Made by a program: the position numbers and the translations under genes | The notes under the pieces: model-generated | Seen by the model: only the letters and a program-made list of their open reading frames with translations | Database searches by the model: none | What the model was told of the DNA's origin: nothing | Part shown: positions 1 through 7,403 of the stretch, in pieces | How the letters are laid out: every line of letters begins with the position of its first letter | Position numbering within the stretch: position 1 is the stretch's first letter | Source of the DNA: an uncultured Roseateles sp. | Lineage (GTDB): Bacteria > Pseudomonadota > Gammaproteobacteria > Burkholderiales > Burkholderiaceae | Direction of reading: 5' to 3' | NCBI GenBank assembly: GCA_946886855.1 | Contig: CAMPJJ010000143.1 | Coordinates: 1-11,538, forward strand | DNA length: 11,538 nucleotides

Positions 1-21
1 GGTCGGGGGTCGGGGCGGTGG

Positions 22-999
22 TCAAGCCGGGCGCCAGACGGGCGATTCCTGGATCGAGATGCGGCGCGGCAGGATCTGCGCGCCGCTGAAGGCGTCGGCG
101 ATGCGCTGCTGCTCGGTCAGCGATTCCGGGTCGACCGGTCGGACCGCGTAGCTGCGGCGTTCGTTGGCGGCGGCGACGATGGCAGCGTCGAGGCCGAGCA
201 CCGGCGCATGCCACTCTGCCGCCGCGGTGGGGTTCTTCTTGACCCAGTCGCCGGCGCGCTGGAGTTCGTCGTAGACGCGCTGGAGCACTTCCGGATGCTG
301 TTGCGCGAATGGGGTGGCGGCCAGATAGAAGCGTCGATAGGCGGCGATGCGGGTGCCGTCCACCAGGATCCGCGCACCCGACTGGCGCTGCACGGCGGCC
401 AGGAACGGATCCCAGACGACCCAGGCGGCGATGGCGCCGTTCTCGAAAGCCGAGCGGCCGTCGGCGGGATTGAGGTAGGCGGGCTCGATGTCCCGGATCG
501 AGAGGCCAGCCTGGCTGAGTGCCTCCAGTAGCAGGTAATGCGCACCGGCGCCCTTGGCGAAGCCGATCTTCTTTCCCTTCAGCTGGGCGACGCTGGTGAT
601 CGGCGAATCCTTGCGGACCACGATGGCCTGCGCGGTGGGCGAGGGCGTCTCGATGGCGTAATAGGTGAGCTTGGCGCCGGCGGCGAGCGCAAACGGCGGG
701 ACGGCGTCGGCCACGTCGGCGCTGAGGTCGAGCGCGCCGATGTTGAGCGCCTCCAGCAGCGGCAGGCCGGAGGTGAACTCATGCCAGCTGACAGTGACCT
801 GGTGAGGTGCCAGCGCCTTCTCCAGGACGCCGCGCGACTTGAGGAAGAGCGTCAGCGTGCTGGACTTCTGATAGCCGATGCGCAGGGTCGTGGCCTCGGC
901 GGCGCCGACAGTAAGCGCGGGCAGGGCGGTCGCTCCGGCGAGGGCGGCGGCCTGGGTCAGCCAGCGGCGGCGGGAGGTCTGGATACGCGGAGAAACCAT
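22..999 (-). CDS. ssuA: Aliphatic sulfonate ABC transporter substrate-binding protein SsuA
   Basis: This 325-aa periplasmic protein should bind alkanesulfonates and deliver them to an SsuBC-type ABC transporter for use as a sulfur source. The N-terminus (residues 8-15, TSRRRWLT) looks like a twin-arginine signal, followed by an Ala/Leu-rich segment and a likely cleavage site near AEA (34-36), so Tat export is probable. The mature part opens with LRIGYQKSSTLTLFLKSRG (39-57), typical of the SsuA/nitrate-taurine binding family. AWVVWDPF (192-199) is the usual family signature, and the C-terminus ISIQESPVWRP also fits. Length is normal for the family, and the gene is complete, with its stop at 22-24. 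The SD before the ATG is weak. A 54-aa ORF lies 128 nt upstream on the same strand and may share its transcript. Other ssu genes (ssuD, ssuC, ssuB) are not in the window and may lie to the left. Family assignment is firm; the exact sulfonate is not. Confidence 0.9.
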   Translation of the reverse strand: MVSPRIQTSRRRWLTQAAALAGATALPALTVGAAEATTLRIGYQKSSTLTLFLKSRGVLEKALAPHQVTVSWHEFTSGLPLLEALNIGALDLSADVADAVPPFALAAGAKLTYYAIETPSPTAQAIVVRKDSPITSVAQLKGKKIGFAKGAGAHYLLLEALSQAGLSIRDIEPAYLNPADGRSAFENGAIAAWVVWDPFLAAVQRQSGARILVDGTRIAAYRRFYLAATPFAQQHPEVLQRVYDELQRAGDWVKKNPTAAAEWHAPVLGLDAAIVAAANERRSYAVRPVDPESLTEQQRIADAFSGAQILPRRISIQESPVWRPA

Positions 1000-1127
1000 G
1001 GCGGCGGGCTCGGAGTCGAGCGCGAAACAGGGGAACGCCGCAGACTACGGATCCGGACCGGGGAGAGGAAGGAAGCAAAGCGAGGATCGATACACGCGCT
1101 CCGCTTCGGCATTGCCGACGGGGGACG

Positions 1128-1292
1128 TCAGCTGGCCTGCGGAGCATTGCGCTCCGGTTTGGTGTCGGAGACCGGTGAGGGGGGGACATCCGTCCTCAAG
1201 GCCCACTCCAGCAGCGCCGCGGTCTTTTCGTCACCGAGGTCAATCAATTGCAGGCGGGCGGCGCGGATGGTTTCGATCTGCGAGAGGTTCAT
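1128..1292 (-). CDS. Small hypothetical protein (54 aa) upstream of ssuA
   Basis: I do not recognise this family. It reads MNLSQIETIRAARLQLIDLG at the start, then a helical Leu/Ala/Glu stretch, then a Pro/Ser/Glu-rich tail ending NAPQAS. There is no signal peptide, membrane segment or Cys pair, so it is probably a small cytoplasmic helical protein. A good SD (GGAG, spaced about 7 nt from the ATG) precedes it on the minus strand, and a sigma70-like promoter at 1331-1359 is about 40 nt further upstream. The ATG, SD and promoter in series make it more credible than the shadow ORFs overlapping it. It lies 128 nt before ssuA on the same strand and may be first in that operon. Whether it has a role in sulfonate use is inference from position only. 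Confidence 0.55.
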   Translation of the reverse strand: MNLSQIETIRAARLQLIDLGDEKTAALLEWALRTDVPPSPVSDTKPERNAPQAS

Positions 1293-1330
1293 GGCTGCAC
1301 TCCAGGGTGGGGTTGAGCGTTGGTGAGCAA

Positions 1331-1359
1331 ATTCTGATCCCAGGCGGATGACTTGCCGA
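1331..1359 (-). promoter_or_regulatory. Possible sigma70-like promoter for the small ORF and ssuA
   Basis: Read on the minus strand, TCGGCA (1354-1359, 4 of 6 to the -35 consensus) and CAGAAT (1331-1336, 4 of 6 to the -10 consensus) are separated by exactly 17 nt. Transcription would begin near 1324, about 30 nt before the small ORF start at 1292, leaving room for its SD. Match quality is moderate and no activator site (CysB or Cbl type) could be recognised by eye. Confidence 0.35.
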
Positions 1360-1710
1360 TGGCGATTCCGCTGAATGGCCCAAAACCCCGCCCGAAAAAG
1401 GGGCTATGAGCTCCGCGATCATCGGGCGCGCGCGGTTCGCACCGATGATTTCGAACGCTCCGTCCTGCTGGTCGACATGGACGGCGGCCATCTGCGGAAG
1501 CTCCGCCACCGTTGTCCTGCTGCGCTGCAGCACAGGATGTCCCTGCTTCCCAGGGAGATCGAGGGACCGGATGCGTATGACGGCGGTGCAGACGGCTTCG
1601 AGCAGGTGCTCGATCTGGGGAAGTCCGGACGCGGGCGTCTGGCCCAGATCGCGGCCCGCCGACTGGCCTGGATAGGCCCCCTCAACCCCTGTCCGGGGTA
1701 ACCCGAGCAA
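1360..1710. other. Spacer between the ssu and isc units with no assignable gene
   Basis: About 350 bases separate the two divergent units. A plus-strand ORF (1375-1701, 108 codons) and the exactly complementary minus-strand frame both stay open, and both show high GC at codon position 3 (about 80% by rough count) and about 45% GC at position 2. Composition therefore cannot choose a strand. The minus-strand reading (for example around LPQIEHLLEAV and AFEIIGANRARPMIAELI) looks slightly more protein-like. However, it has no convincing SD/ATG, and its tail runs through the likely ssu promoter and the small ORF. The plus-strand ATG at 1375 lacks an SD. I recognise no family in either. It may be a decayed gene or non-coding DNA. 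Confidence 0.4.
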
Positions 1711-1758
1711 GCTTCTTCTTAATTGAGTAAAATGGTCGGACTTAGCCGGGGTTAACCC
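1693..1758. repeat. Pair of near-identical repeats bracketing the IscR box
   Basis: CCGGGGTAACCC (1693-1704) and CCGGGGTTAACCC (1746-1758) differ by one inserted T and start 53 bp apart, about five helical turns. The second contains the perfect 10-bp palindrome GGGTTAACCC (1749-1758). The first also lies in a short inverted repeat, ACCCC-TGTCC-GGGGT (1685-1699). The IscR-like box at 1719-1743 sits between them. Symmetry and spacing suggest paired protein-binding sites, but no regulator could be named, and chance is possible for GC-rich 12-mers. Confidence 0.5.
1719..1743 (+). promoter_or_regulatory. IscR type 1-like operator overlapping the iscR promoter
   Basis: The 25-bp stretch from TTAATTGAGTAAAATGGTCG onward matches roughly 18 of 25 positions of the E. 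coli type 1 IscR consensus (ATASYYGACTRWWWYAGTCRRSTAT), including the GA-T half, the A/T centre and the GTCGG half. It is the only AT-rich patch in the region and lies about 100 nt before the iscR start, where the [2Fe-2S] form of IscR is known to repress its own operon. A -10-like TAAAAT (1728-1733) is embedded in it; no strong matching -35 was seen. Alternatively TTGAGT (1723-1728) could act as the -35, but then no good -10 follows. The operator is more certain than the exact promoter elements. Confidence 0.7.
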
Positions 1759-1839
1759 TGCTCCGTGAGTCGACCCGGCGTCAGCCGAGCCGCTGCCTCC
1801 ATGTCCTGTAGCCCGACAAGGGCGCCAAGGAGAAGTTCG

Positions 1840-2373
1840 ATGCGTCTCACCACCAAAGGTCGTTTTGCCGTCACCGCGATGATCGATCTGGCCCTGCGCG
1901 AAAACGGCGGGCCTGTCGCGCTGGCGGCGATCAGCCAGCGCCAGCAGATCTCGCTGTCGTATCTCGAACAGCTGTTCGGCAAACTGCGCCGCCACCAGTT
2001 GGTCGAATCCACCCGCGGTCCCGGCGGCGGGTACTCGCTGGGCCGCCGCTCCGATGAGATCACCGTGGCCGACATCATCGTCGCCGTCGACGAGCCCATC
2101 GACGCCACCGGCTGCGGCGGCAAGGAAAACTGCATGGGCGACGACACCGGCCGCTGCATCACGCACGACCTGTGGACGGCGCTCAACAACAAGATGATCG
2201 AGTACCTCGACTCGGTCACGCTGCGCAAGCTCGTCGACGACCAGCTGGCCAAGGGCGTCACCGTCGAGGAAGCGCCGATCAAGCGCGCCATCTCGAGCAC
2301 CCCCGTCGTCAAGCCCATCCGCATCACCGCGCCGAATTCCGTGTTCGCGCTCGGCAATGCGATGAGCAAGTGA
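1840..2373 (+). CDS. iscR: Fe-S cluster assembly transcriptional regulator IscR
   Basis: IscR is an Rrf2-family repressor that binds a [2Fe-2S] cluster and tunes the isc operon to cluster demand. The 177-aa protein opens [14 protein letters not shown], the usual Rrf2 start. The winged helix-turn-helix spans about residues 1-70 ([17 protein letters not shown], then the wing RGPGGGYSL). The cluster ligands are visible as Cys92, Cys98 and Cys106, with His109 as the fourth. Compared with the E. coli spacing (C92, C98, C104, H107) there are two extra residues between the second and third cysteine. The frame is open upstream to a GTG at 1765 and an ATG at 1801, but the SD AAGGAG (1827-1832, 7 nt gap) and homology select the ATG at 1840. 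It is first in the isc operon, 55 nt before iscS, behind a matching IscR-like operator. Confidence 0.96.
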   Translation: MRLTTKGRFAVTAMIDLALRENGGPVALAAISQRQQISLSYLEQLFGKLRRHQLVESTRGPGGGYSLGRRSDEITVADIIVAVDEPIDATGCGGKENCMGDDTGRCITHDLWTALNNKMIEYLDSVTLRKLVDDQLAKGVTVEEAPIKRAISSTPVVKPIRITAPNSVFALGNAMSK

Positions 2374-2428
2374 TTCCGGCCCTCCGGTCCACGTCAACCA
2401 TTCAGTAGTCGACAAGAAGAACGTTCCC

Positions 2429-3649
2429 ATGGACATGACCCCGCACTTCCCCATCTACATGGACTACGGCGCCACCACGCCGGTGGACCCGCGCGTCGTC
2501 GACGCGATGATTCCGTGGCTGCGTGAGCACTTCGGCAATCCGGCGTCGCGCAGTCACGCGTGGGGCTGGGAGGCGGAAGAGGCCGTGGAAAAGGCGCGCG
2601 TCGAAGTCGCCAAGCTGATCGGCGCGGACCCGCGCGAGATCGTCTGGACCTCCGGCGCCACCGAGTCGAACAACCTCGCCATCAAGGGCGCGGCCAACTT
2701 CTACCAGTCGCGCGGCAAGCATCTGATCACGGTCAAGACCGAGCACAAGGCCGTGCTCGACACGACGCGTGAGCTGGAGCGCCAGGGCTTCGAGGTCACC
2801 TACCTCGACGTCCAGGAGGACGGCCTGATCGACCTGGACGTGCTGAAGGCGGCCATCCGCCCGGACACGATCCTGATCTCGGTGATGTTCGTGAACAACG
2901 AGATCGGCGTGATCCAGGACATCCCGACCATCGGCGCGCTGTGCCGCGAGAAGGGCATCGTCTTCCACGTCGACGCCGCGCAGGCCACCGGCAAGGTCGA
3001 GATCGACCTGGCCACGCTGCCCGTCGACCTGATGAGCCTGGCCTCGCACAAGTCCTATGGCCCCAAGGGCATCGGCGCCCTGTACGTGCGTCGCAAGCCG
3101 CGCGTGCGCCTGGAAGCGCAGATGCACGGCGGCGGTCACGAGCGCGGCCTGCGGTCGGGCACGCTGCCGACGCACCAGATCGTGGGCATGGGCGAAGCCT
3201 TCCGCATCGCCCGCGAGGAGATGGCCACCGAGCTGCCGCGCATCAAGGCGCTGCAGCAGCGTCTGCTGGACGGCCTGAAGGACATCGAGCAGGTCTTCAT
3301 CAACGGCGACCTGACCCGCCGCGTGCCGCACAACGTCAACGCCTCGTTCAACTACGTCGAAGGCGAGTCGCTGATCATGGGCATCAAGGGCATCGCGGTG
3401 TCGTCGGGCTCGGCCTGCACGTCCGCGAGCCTGGAACCGAGCTACGTGCTGCGCGCCCTGGGCCGCAGCGACGAGCTGGCGCATTCCTCGCTGCGCATGA
3501 CGATCGGCCGCTTCACGACCGAAGAGGAAATCGACTACGCCGTCTCGCTGCTGAAGGACCGGGTCGCCAAGCTGCGCGACCTGTCCCCGCTGTGGGACAT
3601 GTACAAGGAAGGCGTCGACATCAGCACCATCCAATGGGCAGCGCACTGA
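2429..3649 (+). CDS. iscS: Cysteine desulfurase IscS
   Basis: IscS is a PLP enzyme that converts L-cysteine to alanine and carries the sulfur as a persulfide to IscU, and also to tRNA-thiolation and other acceptors. The 406-aa protein is close to the E. coli length (404). PLP-binding Lys208 is in [12 protein letters not shown], His106 is in [10 protein letters not shown], and the persulfide Cys330 is in [13 protein letters not shown]. All three are shifted by +2 from E. coli H104, K206 and C328. The intact C-terminus ends [16 protein letters not shown], the region that contacts IscU. The start is ATG 2429, with a modest AAGAAG (2414-2419) upstream; ATG 2435 is an in-frame alternative. It lies between iscR and iscU. 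A hairpin follows in the 71-nt gap to iscU. Confidence 0.97.
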   Translation: MDMTPHFPIYMDYGATTPVDPRVVDAMIPWLREHFGNPASRSHAWGWEAEEAVEKARVEVAKLIGADPREIVWTSGATESNNLAIKGAANFYQSRGKHLITVKTEHKAVLDTTRELERQGFEVTYLDVQEDGLIDLDVLKAAIRPDTILISVMFVNNEIGVIQDIPTIGALCREKGIVFHVDAAQATGKVEIDLATLPVDLMSLASHKSYGPKGIGALYVRRKPRVRLEAQMHGGGHERGLRSGTLPTHQIVGMGEAFRIAREEMATELPRIKALQQRLLDGLKDIEQVFINGDLTRRVPHNVNASFNYVEGESLIMGIKGIAVSSGSACTSASLEPSYVLRALGRSDELAHSSLRMTIGRFTTEEEIDYAVSLLKDRVAKLRDLSPLWDMYKEGVDISTIQWAAH

Positions 3650-3661
3650 GCGCCCCTCATT

Positions 3662-3685
3662 GATGGCGGCGGATTGACCGCCATC
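3662..3685 (+). repeat. Hairpin in the iscS-iscU gap
   Basis: GATGGCGG (3662-3669) and CCGCCATC (3678-3685) form a perfect 8-bp stem with an 8-nt loop, 13 nt after the iscS stop. No T-tract follows, so it is not an intrinsic terminator. A role in mRNA stability or differential expression of iscS and iscU is inference. Confidence 0.5.
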
Positions 3686-3720
3686 TGATCATCACGAACA
3701 AAGTTGTTGGAGAACGAGAC

Positions 3721-4137
3721 ATGGCATACAGCGACAAGGTCATCGACCACTACGAGAATCCCCGCAACGTGGGCGGCTTCGACAAGGGCGACGAGTCCGT
3801 CGGCACCGGCATGGTCGGCGCGCCGGCCTGCGGCGACGTGATGAAGCTCCAGATCAAGGTCAATCCCGCGACCGGCCTGATCGAGGACGCCAAGTTCAAG
3901 ACCTACGGCTGCGGCTCGGCCATCGCGTCCAGCTCGCTGGTCACCGAGTGGGTCAAGGGCAAGACCCTGGACCAGGCGCTGACCATCAAGAACAACCAGA
4001 TCGCGGAAGAGCTGGCCCTGCCGCCGGTGAAGATCCACTGCTCGATCCTGGCCGAGGATGCCATCAAGGCCGCGGTGGACGACTACCGCGCCAAGCACGG
4101 TCAGCACGCCGAAGCCGGCGCGACCGCCAGCGCCTGA
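3721..4137 (+). CDS. iscU: Fe-S cluster scaffold protein IscU
   Basis: IscU is the scaffold on which [2Fe-2S] and [4Fe-4S] clusters are built from IscS sulfur before chaperone-assisted release. The 138-aa protein has all the active-site residues: Cys37 and Asp39 (APACGDV), Cys64 (TYGCGSA), and His106-Cys107 (KIHCSIL). The HscA recognition motif LPPVK is at 100-104. Asp39 is the residue whose change stabilises the cluster in other IscU proteins, and it is unaltered here. A short Ala-rich tail (about 10 residues) extends beyond the conserved core. SD GGAGA (3709-3713) sits 7 nt before the ATG. It is immediately followed by iscA (8 nt gap). Confidence 0.98.
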   Translation: MAYSDKVIDHYENPRNVGGFDKGDESVGTGMVGAPACGDVMKLQIKVNPATGLIEDAKFKTYGCGSAIASSSLVTEWVKGKTLDQALTIKNNQIAEELALPPVKIHCSILAEDAIKAAVDDYRAKHGQHAEAGATASA

Positions 4138-4145
4138 GGTCCGCG

Positions 4146-4469
4146 ATGTCCGTCACCCTGACCGAAGCCGCCGCCAGGCACGTCACGCGCTACATCGCCA
4201 AGCGCGGTCGTGGCGTGGGCGTGCGCCTGGGCGTGAAGACCACCGGCTGCTCGGGCCTGGCCTACAAGCTGGAGTACGCGGACGACGTGGCCCCGGAGGA
4301 TGTCATCTTCGAAGGCCATGGCGTGAAGGTGCTGATCGACCCGAAGAGCCTGCCTTACCTGGACGGCACCGAGCTGGACTTCGTCCGCGAAGGCCTGAAC
4401 GAGGGCTTCAAGTTCCGCAATCCGCGTGAGAAGGACCGCTGCGGCTGCGGCGAATCCTTCCGGGTCTGA
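4146..4469 (+). CDS. iscA: A-type Fe-S carrier protein IscA
   Basis: IscA accepts or delivers iron or Fe-S clusters, mainly for [4Fe-4S] maturation. The 107-aa protein equals the E. coli length and has the three family cysteines at identical positions: Cys35 (TTGCSGLAY) and Cys99/Cys101 (DRCGCGESF). The frame extends upstream into iscU, but the ATG at 4146 matches the family start ([13 protein letters not shown]). Its SD, GAGG (4136-4139), overlaps the iscU stop codon, implying translational coupling to iscU. An intrinsic terminator begins about 20 nt after its stop, so iscR-iscS-iscU-iscA may be the most abundant part of the operon transcript. Confidence 0.97.
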   Translation: MSVTLTEAAARHVTRYIAKRGRGVGVRLGVKTTGCSGLAYKLEYADDVAPEDVIFEGHGVKVLIDPKSLPYLDGTELDFVREGLNEGFKFRNPREKDRCGCGESFRV

Positions 4470-4488
4470 GCTCGATACGCGAGAAAGG

Positions 4489-4514
4489 GCGCGGCCACGG
4501 TGCCGCGCTTTTTT
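4489..4514 (+). terminator. Intrinsic terminator between iscA and hscB
   Basis: GCGCGGC (4489-4495), a 6-nt loop and GCCGCGC (4502-4508) form a perfect, all-G/C 7-bp stem directly followed by six T residues (4509-4514). This is the canonical layout of a rho-independent terminator. It lies inside the isc operon, and its T-tract ends only 4 nt before the hscB ATG. Partial read-through is expected, since hscB and hscA have no obvious promoter of their own. Confidence 0.8.
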
Positions 4515-4518
4515 GTTC

Positions 4519-5040
4519 ATGAAACTCGACGACGACGACTTCATCCTCTTCGGCCTGCCGCAGCGCTTCGCGCAGGACGGCGCCGAGATCGCCGAGCGCT
4601 GGAAGGCGCTCGCGGCGAAGGTGCATCCGGACCGCTTCGCCGCCGACGGCGCGGCATCGCAGCGTCTGGCGATGCAATGGGCGCTGCGCGTCAATGAGGC
4701 GCACCAGCGCCTGCGCGATCCGCTCAAGCGCGCGTCCTACCTCTGCGAGTTGCGCGGCGCGCCTATCCAGGCCAACGAGAACACCCGGATGCCCGCGGCG
4801 TTCCTGATGGAACAGATGGAATGGCGTGAGTCGCTCGACGAAGCGAAGACGCCCGACGCGATCCTCGCCATCGACAAGCAGGTCGCCGACCGCGAACGTG
4901 CGTTGCTGGCGCAGGCCGGCCGCCAGCTCGACGACGAGGACAACGCCGCCGGCGCCGCCGAATCGGTGCGCGCGCTGATGTTCCTGACGCGTTTCCGCTC
5001 GGACATCGACCATCGGCTCGACACGCTCGAGCATTCCTGA
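4519..5040 (+). CDS. hscB: Fe-S cluster co-chaperone HscB
   Basis: HscB is a J-domain co-chaperone that brings IscU to HscA and stimulates its ATPase. The 173-aa protein starts [20 protein letters not shown], the normal HscB N-terminus. The HPD motif at 36-38 (KVHPDRF) marks the J-domain, and the C-terminal half is the helical IscU-binding domain ([10 protein letters not shown] onward). The frame is open back into iscA, but homology and length (family about 170-176 aa) fix the start at ATG 4519. This start has no visible SD: it is preceded by the T-run of an intrinsic terminator. Translation initiation may therefore be weak or depend on the terminator not forming. hscA follows after 64 nt. 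Confidence 0.95.
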   Translation: MKLDDDDFILFGLPQRFAQDGAEIAERWKALAAKVHPDRFAADGAASQRLAMQWALRVNEAHQRLRDPLKRASYLCELRGAPIQANENTRMPAAFLMEQMEWRESLDEAKTPDAILAIDKQVADRERALLAQAGRQLDDEDNAAGAAESVRALMFLTRFRSDIDHRLDTLEHS

Positions 5041-5104
5041 GGCGGGCACGACCACGAGCGCCCAGGATCGCCACATCGACATCCGAAGAACAAGACAACA
5101 CACC

Positions 5105-6973
5105 ATGGCCCTGCTGCAAATCTCCGAACCCGGCGCGTCGCCCGATCCCCATCAGCGCCGCATCGCGGTGGGCATCGACCTCGGCACGACGCATTCGCTG
5201 GTGGCGTCGGTGCGTCACGGCGTCGCCGAGTGCCTGCCGGACGATCAGGGACGTGTCATCCTGCCGTCGGCCGTGCGCGTGATGCCGGAAGGCCGCCGCC
5301 AGTTCGGCTACGACGCGCTCGCCGCGCAAGCCGAGGATCCGGAGAACACCATCGTCTCGGTGAAGCGCTTCATGGGGCGCCGCCTCGACGACATCGTCAA
5401 CCGCGGCAAGCTGCCGTACCGCTTCGAGGACACGCCCGGCATGCTGAGCGTGGTCACGCGCGAGGGCCTGAAGTCGCCGGTCGAGATCAGCGCGGAGATC
5501 CTCGCCACGCTGCGCCAGCGCGCCGAGGACACCTTCAACGACGATCTGTTCGGCGCCGTCATCACGGTGCCCGCGTACTTCGACGACGCGCAGCGTCAGG
5601 CGACCAAGGACGCCGCGCAGCTCGCGGGCCTGAACGTGCTGCGCCTGATCAATGAGCCGACTGCCGCCGCGATCGCCTACGGGCTCGACAACGGCAGCGA
5701 GGGCCTTTACGCCGTCTATGACCTCGGCGGCGGCACCTTCGACATCTCGCTGCTGCGACTGACCAAGGGGGTCTTCGAAGTGGTCGCGACCGGCGGCGAT
5801 GCGCAGCTCGGCGGCGACGACTTCGACCGGCTGCTGGCCGACTGGGCGCTGGCCCAGGGCGGCTTGAGCGTCGACAGCGCGGCGGACAAGCGCCGTGTGC
5901 TGGTGGCCGCGCGTGAGGCCAAGGAGGCGCTGACGGATCATGAGCGCGTGACGCTGAGCGCCGCGCTCGACGCCGGCGCGCTGAACGTCGAGGTCTCCCG
6001 CGCTCAGTTCGATGGGCTGGCCCAGCCGCTGGTCAACAAGACGCTGCTGGCCGTGCGCCGCGTGCTGCGCGATGCCAAGGTCGCCGCGGAGGACGTCCAG
6101 GGCACGGTGATGGTGGGCGGTTCCACCCGCATGCCGATCGTGCGCCGCATCGTCGGCGAACTGTTCGGTCGCGAGGTCCTGACGAATCTGAATCCCGACG
6201 AAGTGGTCGCGCTCGGCGCTTCCCTCCAGGCCAATCAACTGGCCGGCAACAGCTCGGACGGCGAGATCCTGCTGCTGGACGTGATCCCGCTGTCGCTGGG
6301 ATTGGAGACGATGGGCGGCCTGGTCGAGCGCATCATCGAGCGCAACGCCACCATCCCCGTGGCCAAGGCGCAGGACTTCACCACCTTCAAGGACGGCCAG
6401 ACCGCGCTGGCGGTGCACGTGCTTCAAGGCGAGCGCGAGCTGGTGAGCGAGTGCCGCTCGCTGGCGCGCTTCGAACTGCGCGGCATTCCGCCGATGGTGG
6501 CCGGCGCCGCCCGCATCCGCGTGACCTTCCAGGTCGACGCCGACGGCCTGCTGAGCGTCTCTGCGCGCGAACTGGGCTCGGGCGTCGAAGCGGCGGTGCA
6601 GGTCAAGCCGAGCTACGGCCTGTCCGACGACCAGATCGCGACGATGCTGCGCGAGGGGTTCGCCAGCGCCGAAGGCGACATGGTCGCCCGCAAGCTGCGC
6701 GAAGCGCGCGTCGAGGCCGAGCGGATGATCCTCGCGACGCAGTCCGCGCTGCGTGCCGACGGCGACCTGCTCAGCGACGCTGAACGCGCCGAGATCGCCG
6801 CCCTGCAGACGGACCTGCTCGCGAAGGCGCAGGCCGATGACGCGGCCGCGAACGCCGATGCGATCGACGCCGCCGTCGAGGCGCTGGCCAAGGGCACCGA
6901 GGCCTTCGCCGCCGCGCGCATGAACCGCGGCATCCAGCAGGCCCTCACCGGCCGCAGCATCGATCAGGTCTGA
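5105..6973 (+). CDS. hscA: Fe-S assembly Hsp70 chaperone HscA
   Basis: HscA is the specialised Hsp70 that binds the LPPVK motif of IscU and, with HscB and ATP, promotes cluster transfer to acceptor proteins. The 622-aa protein (E. coli 616) has the N-terminal phosphate loop GIDLGTTHS (23-31), phosphate-2 motif DLGGGTFD (206-213), adenosine motif VGGSTRMP (337-344), linker region near [10 protein letters not shown] (392-401), a beta-sandwich substrate domain to about 505, and an Ala/Glu-rich helical lid. The N-terminal extension [10 protein letters not shown] fits HscA and not DnaK, and the EEVD-type tail of DnaK is absent. No strong SD precedes the ATG. A long antisense open frame (4763-6979) is only a compositional shadow. 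Confidence 0.97.
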   Translation: MALLQISEPGASPDPHQRRIAVGIDLGTTHSLVASVRHGVAECLPDDQGRVILPSAVRVMPEGRRQFGYDALAAQAEDPENTIVSVKRFMGRRLDDIVNRGKLPYRFEDTPGMLSVVTREGLKSPVEISAEILATLRQRAEDTFNDDLFGAVITVPAYFDDAQRQATKDAAQLAGLNVLRLINEPTAAAIAYGLDNGSEGLYAVYDLGGGTFDISLLRLTKGVFEVVATGGDAQLGGDDFDRLLADWALAQGGLSVDSAADKRRVLVAAREAKEALTDHERVTLSAALDAGALNVEVSRAQFDGLAQPLVNKTLLAVRRVLRDAKVAAEDVQGTVMVGGSTRMPIVRRIVGELFGREVLTNLNPDEVVALGASLQANQLAGNSSDGEILLLDVIPLSLGLETMGGLVERIIERNATIPVAKAQDFTTFKDGQTALAVHVLQGERELVSECRSLARFELRGIPPMVAGAARIRVTFQVDADGLLSVSARELGSGVEAAVQVKPSYGLSDDQIATMLREGFASAEGDMVARKLREARVEAERMILATQSALRADGDLLSDAERAEIAALQTDLLAKAQADDAAANADAIDAAVEALAKGTEAFAAARMNRGIQQALTGRSIDQV

Positions 6974-7031
6974 TCGCAAGCCGACGCCCAGCCGGAAACG
7001 CTCAGCTCGCCCGCCTCAAGGACACCTCCCC

Positions 7032-7370
7032 ATGCCCGTCATCAAGATCCTTCCCCATCCCGAATACGCGCCCGAGGGCAAGTCGATCGAGGCCCCCTCC
7101 GGCACGACGATCTGCGAGGCGCTGCTGGACAACCACATCGACATCGAGCACGCCTGCGACCAGGTCTGCGCCTGCACGACCTGCCACGTGATCGTGCGCG
7201 AGGGCTTCGCGTCGTTGTCCGAGATGGAAGAGAACGAGGAGGACATGCTGGACCGTGCCTGGGGCCTGGAGCCCAACTCGCGCCTGTCCTGCCAGGCGAT
7301 CCTCTCCAACAAGGACGTGACGGTCGAGATCCCCAAGTACTCGATCAACCACGCCAAAGAGAATCACTGA
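7032..7370 (+). CDS. fdx: ISC-type [2Fe-2S] ferredoxin Fdx
   Basis: This adrenodoxin-type ferredoxin gives electrons to cluster assembly on IscU and IscS. The 112-aa protein has ligands Cys42, Cys48, Cys51 (ACDQVCACTTCHV) and Cys87 (SCQAIL), the same positions as E. coli Fdx. The extra non-ligand Cys46 is also seen in E. coli. The acidic stretch SEMEENEEDMLD (63-74) is the usual partner-docking face. An SD, AAGGA (7018-7022), lies 9 nt before the ATG. It is the last isc gene here: only 33 nt separate it from tsaD, so iscX, which follows fdx in E. coli, is absent at this place. Confidence 0.97.
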   Translation: MPVIKILPHPEYAPEGKSIEAPSGTTICEALLDNHIDIEHACDQVCACTTCHVIVREGFASLSEMEENEEDMLDRAWGLEPNSRLSCQAILSNKDVTVEIPKYSINHAKENH

Positions 7371-7403
7371 GCCTTCGCCCTGCGAAGCGGAACGACTGAT
7401 CCC

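Noticed and set aside
1381..1407. CCCC...GGGG pairing with a T-run on the minus strand, as a terminator
   Set aside because: The stem is only 4-5 bp with a loop of about 10 nt, and no gene is known to end just upstream of it.
1240..2454. 404-codon minus-strand open frame across the ssu-isc gap and iscR
   Set aside because: The part over iscR is a shadow, and the tail crosses the small ORF and its promoter out of frame. Only the middle (about 1400-1700) is even ambiguous, and that is reported separately.
2402..3646. 414-codon open frame antisense to iscS
   Set aside because: It is the exact complementary frame of iscS, with low-complexity shadow composition and no start signal.
4763..6979. 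738-codon open frame antisense to hscB-hscA
   Set aside because: It mirrors the codon structure of hscA in very GC-rich DNA. The residues are Arg/Gly/Ala/His/Asp-rich with no recognisable domain, while the plus strand encodes clear HscB and HscA.
7373..7387. CTTCG-CCCTG-CGAAG hairpin between fdx and tsaD
   Set aside because: A 5-bp stem without a T-tract is expected by chance in GC-rich DNA, so it was not called as a terminator.
7371..7403. Search for iscX after fdx
   Set aside because: The gap is only 33 nt, too short for the gene, and tsaD follows directly.
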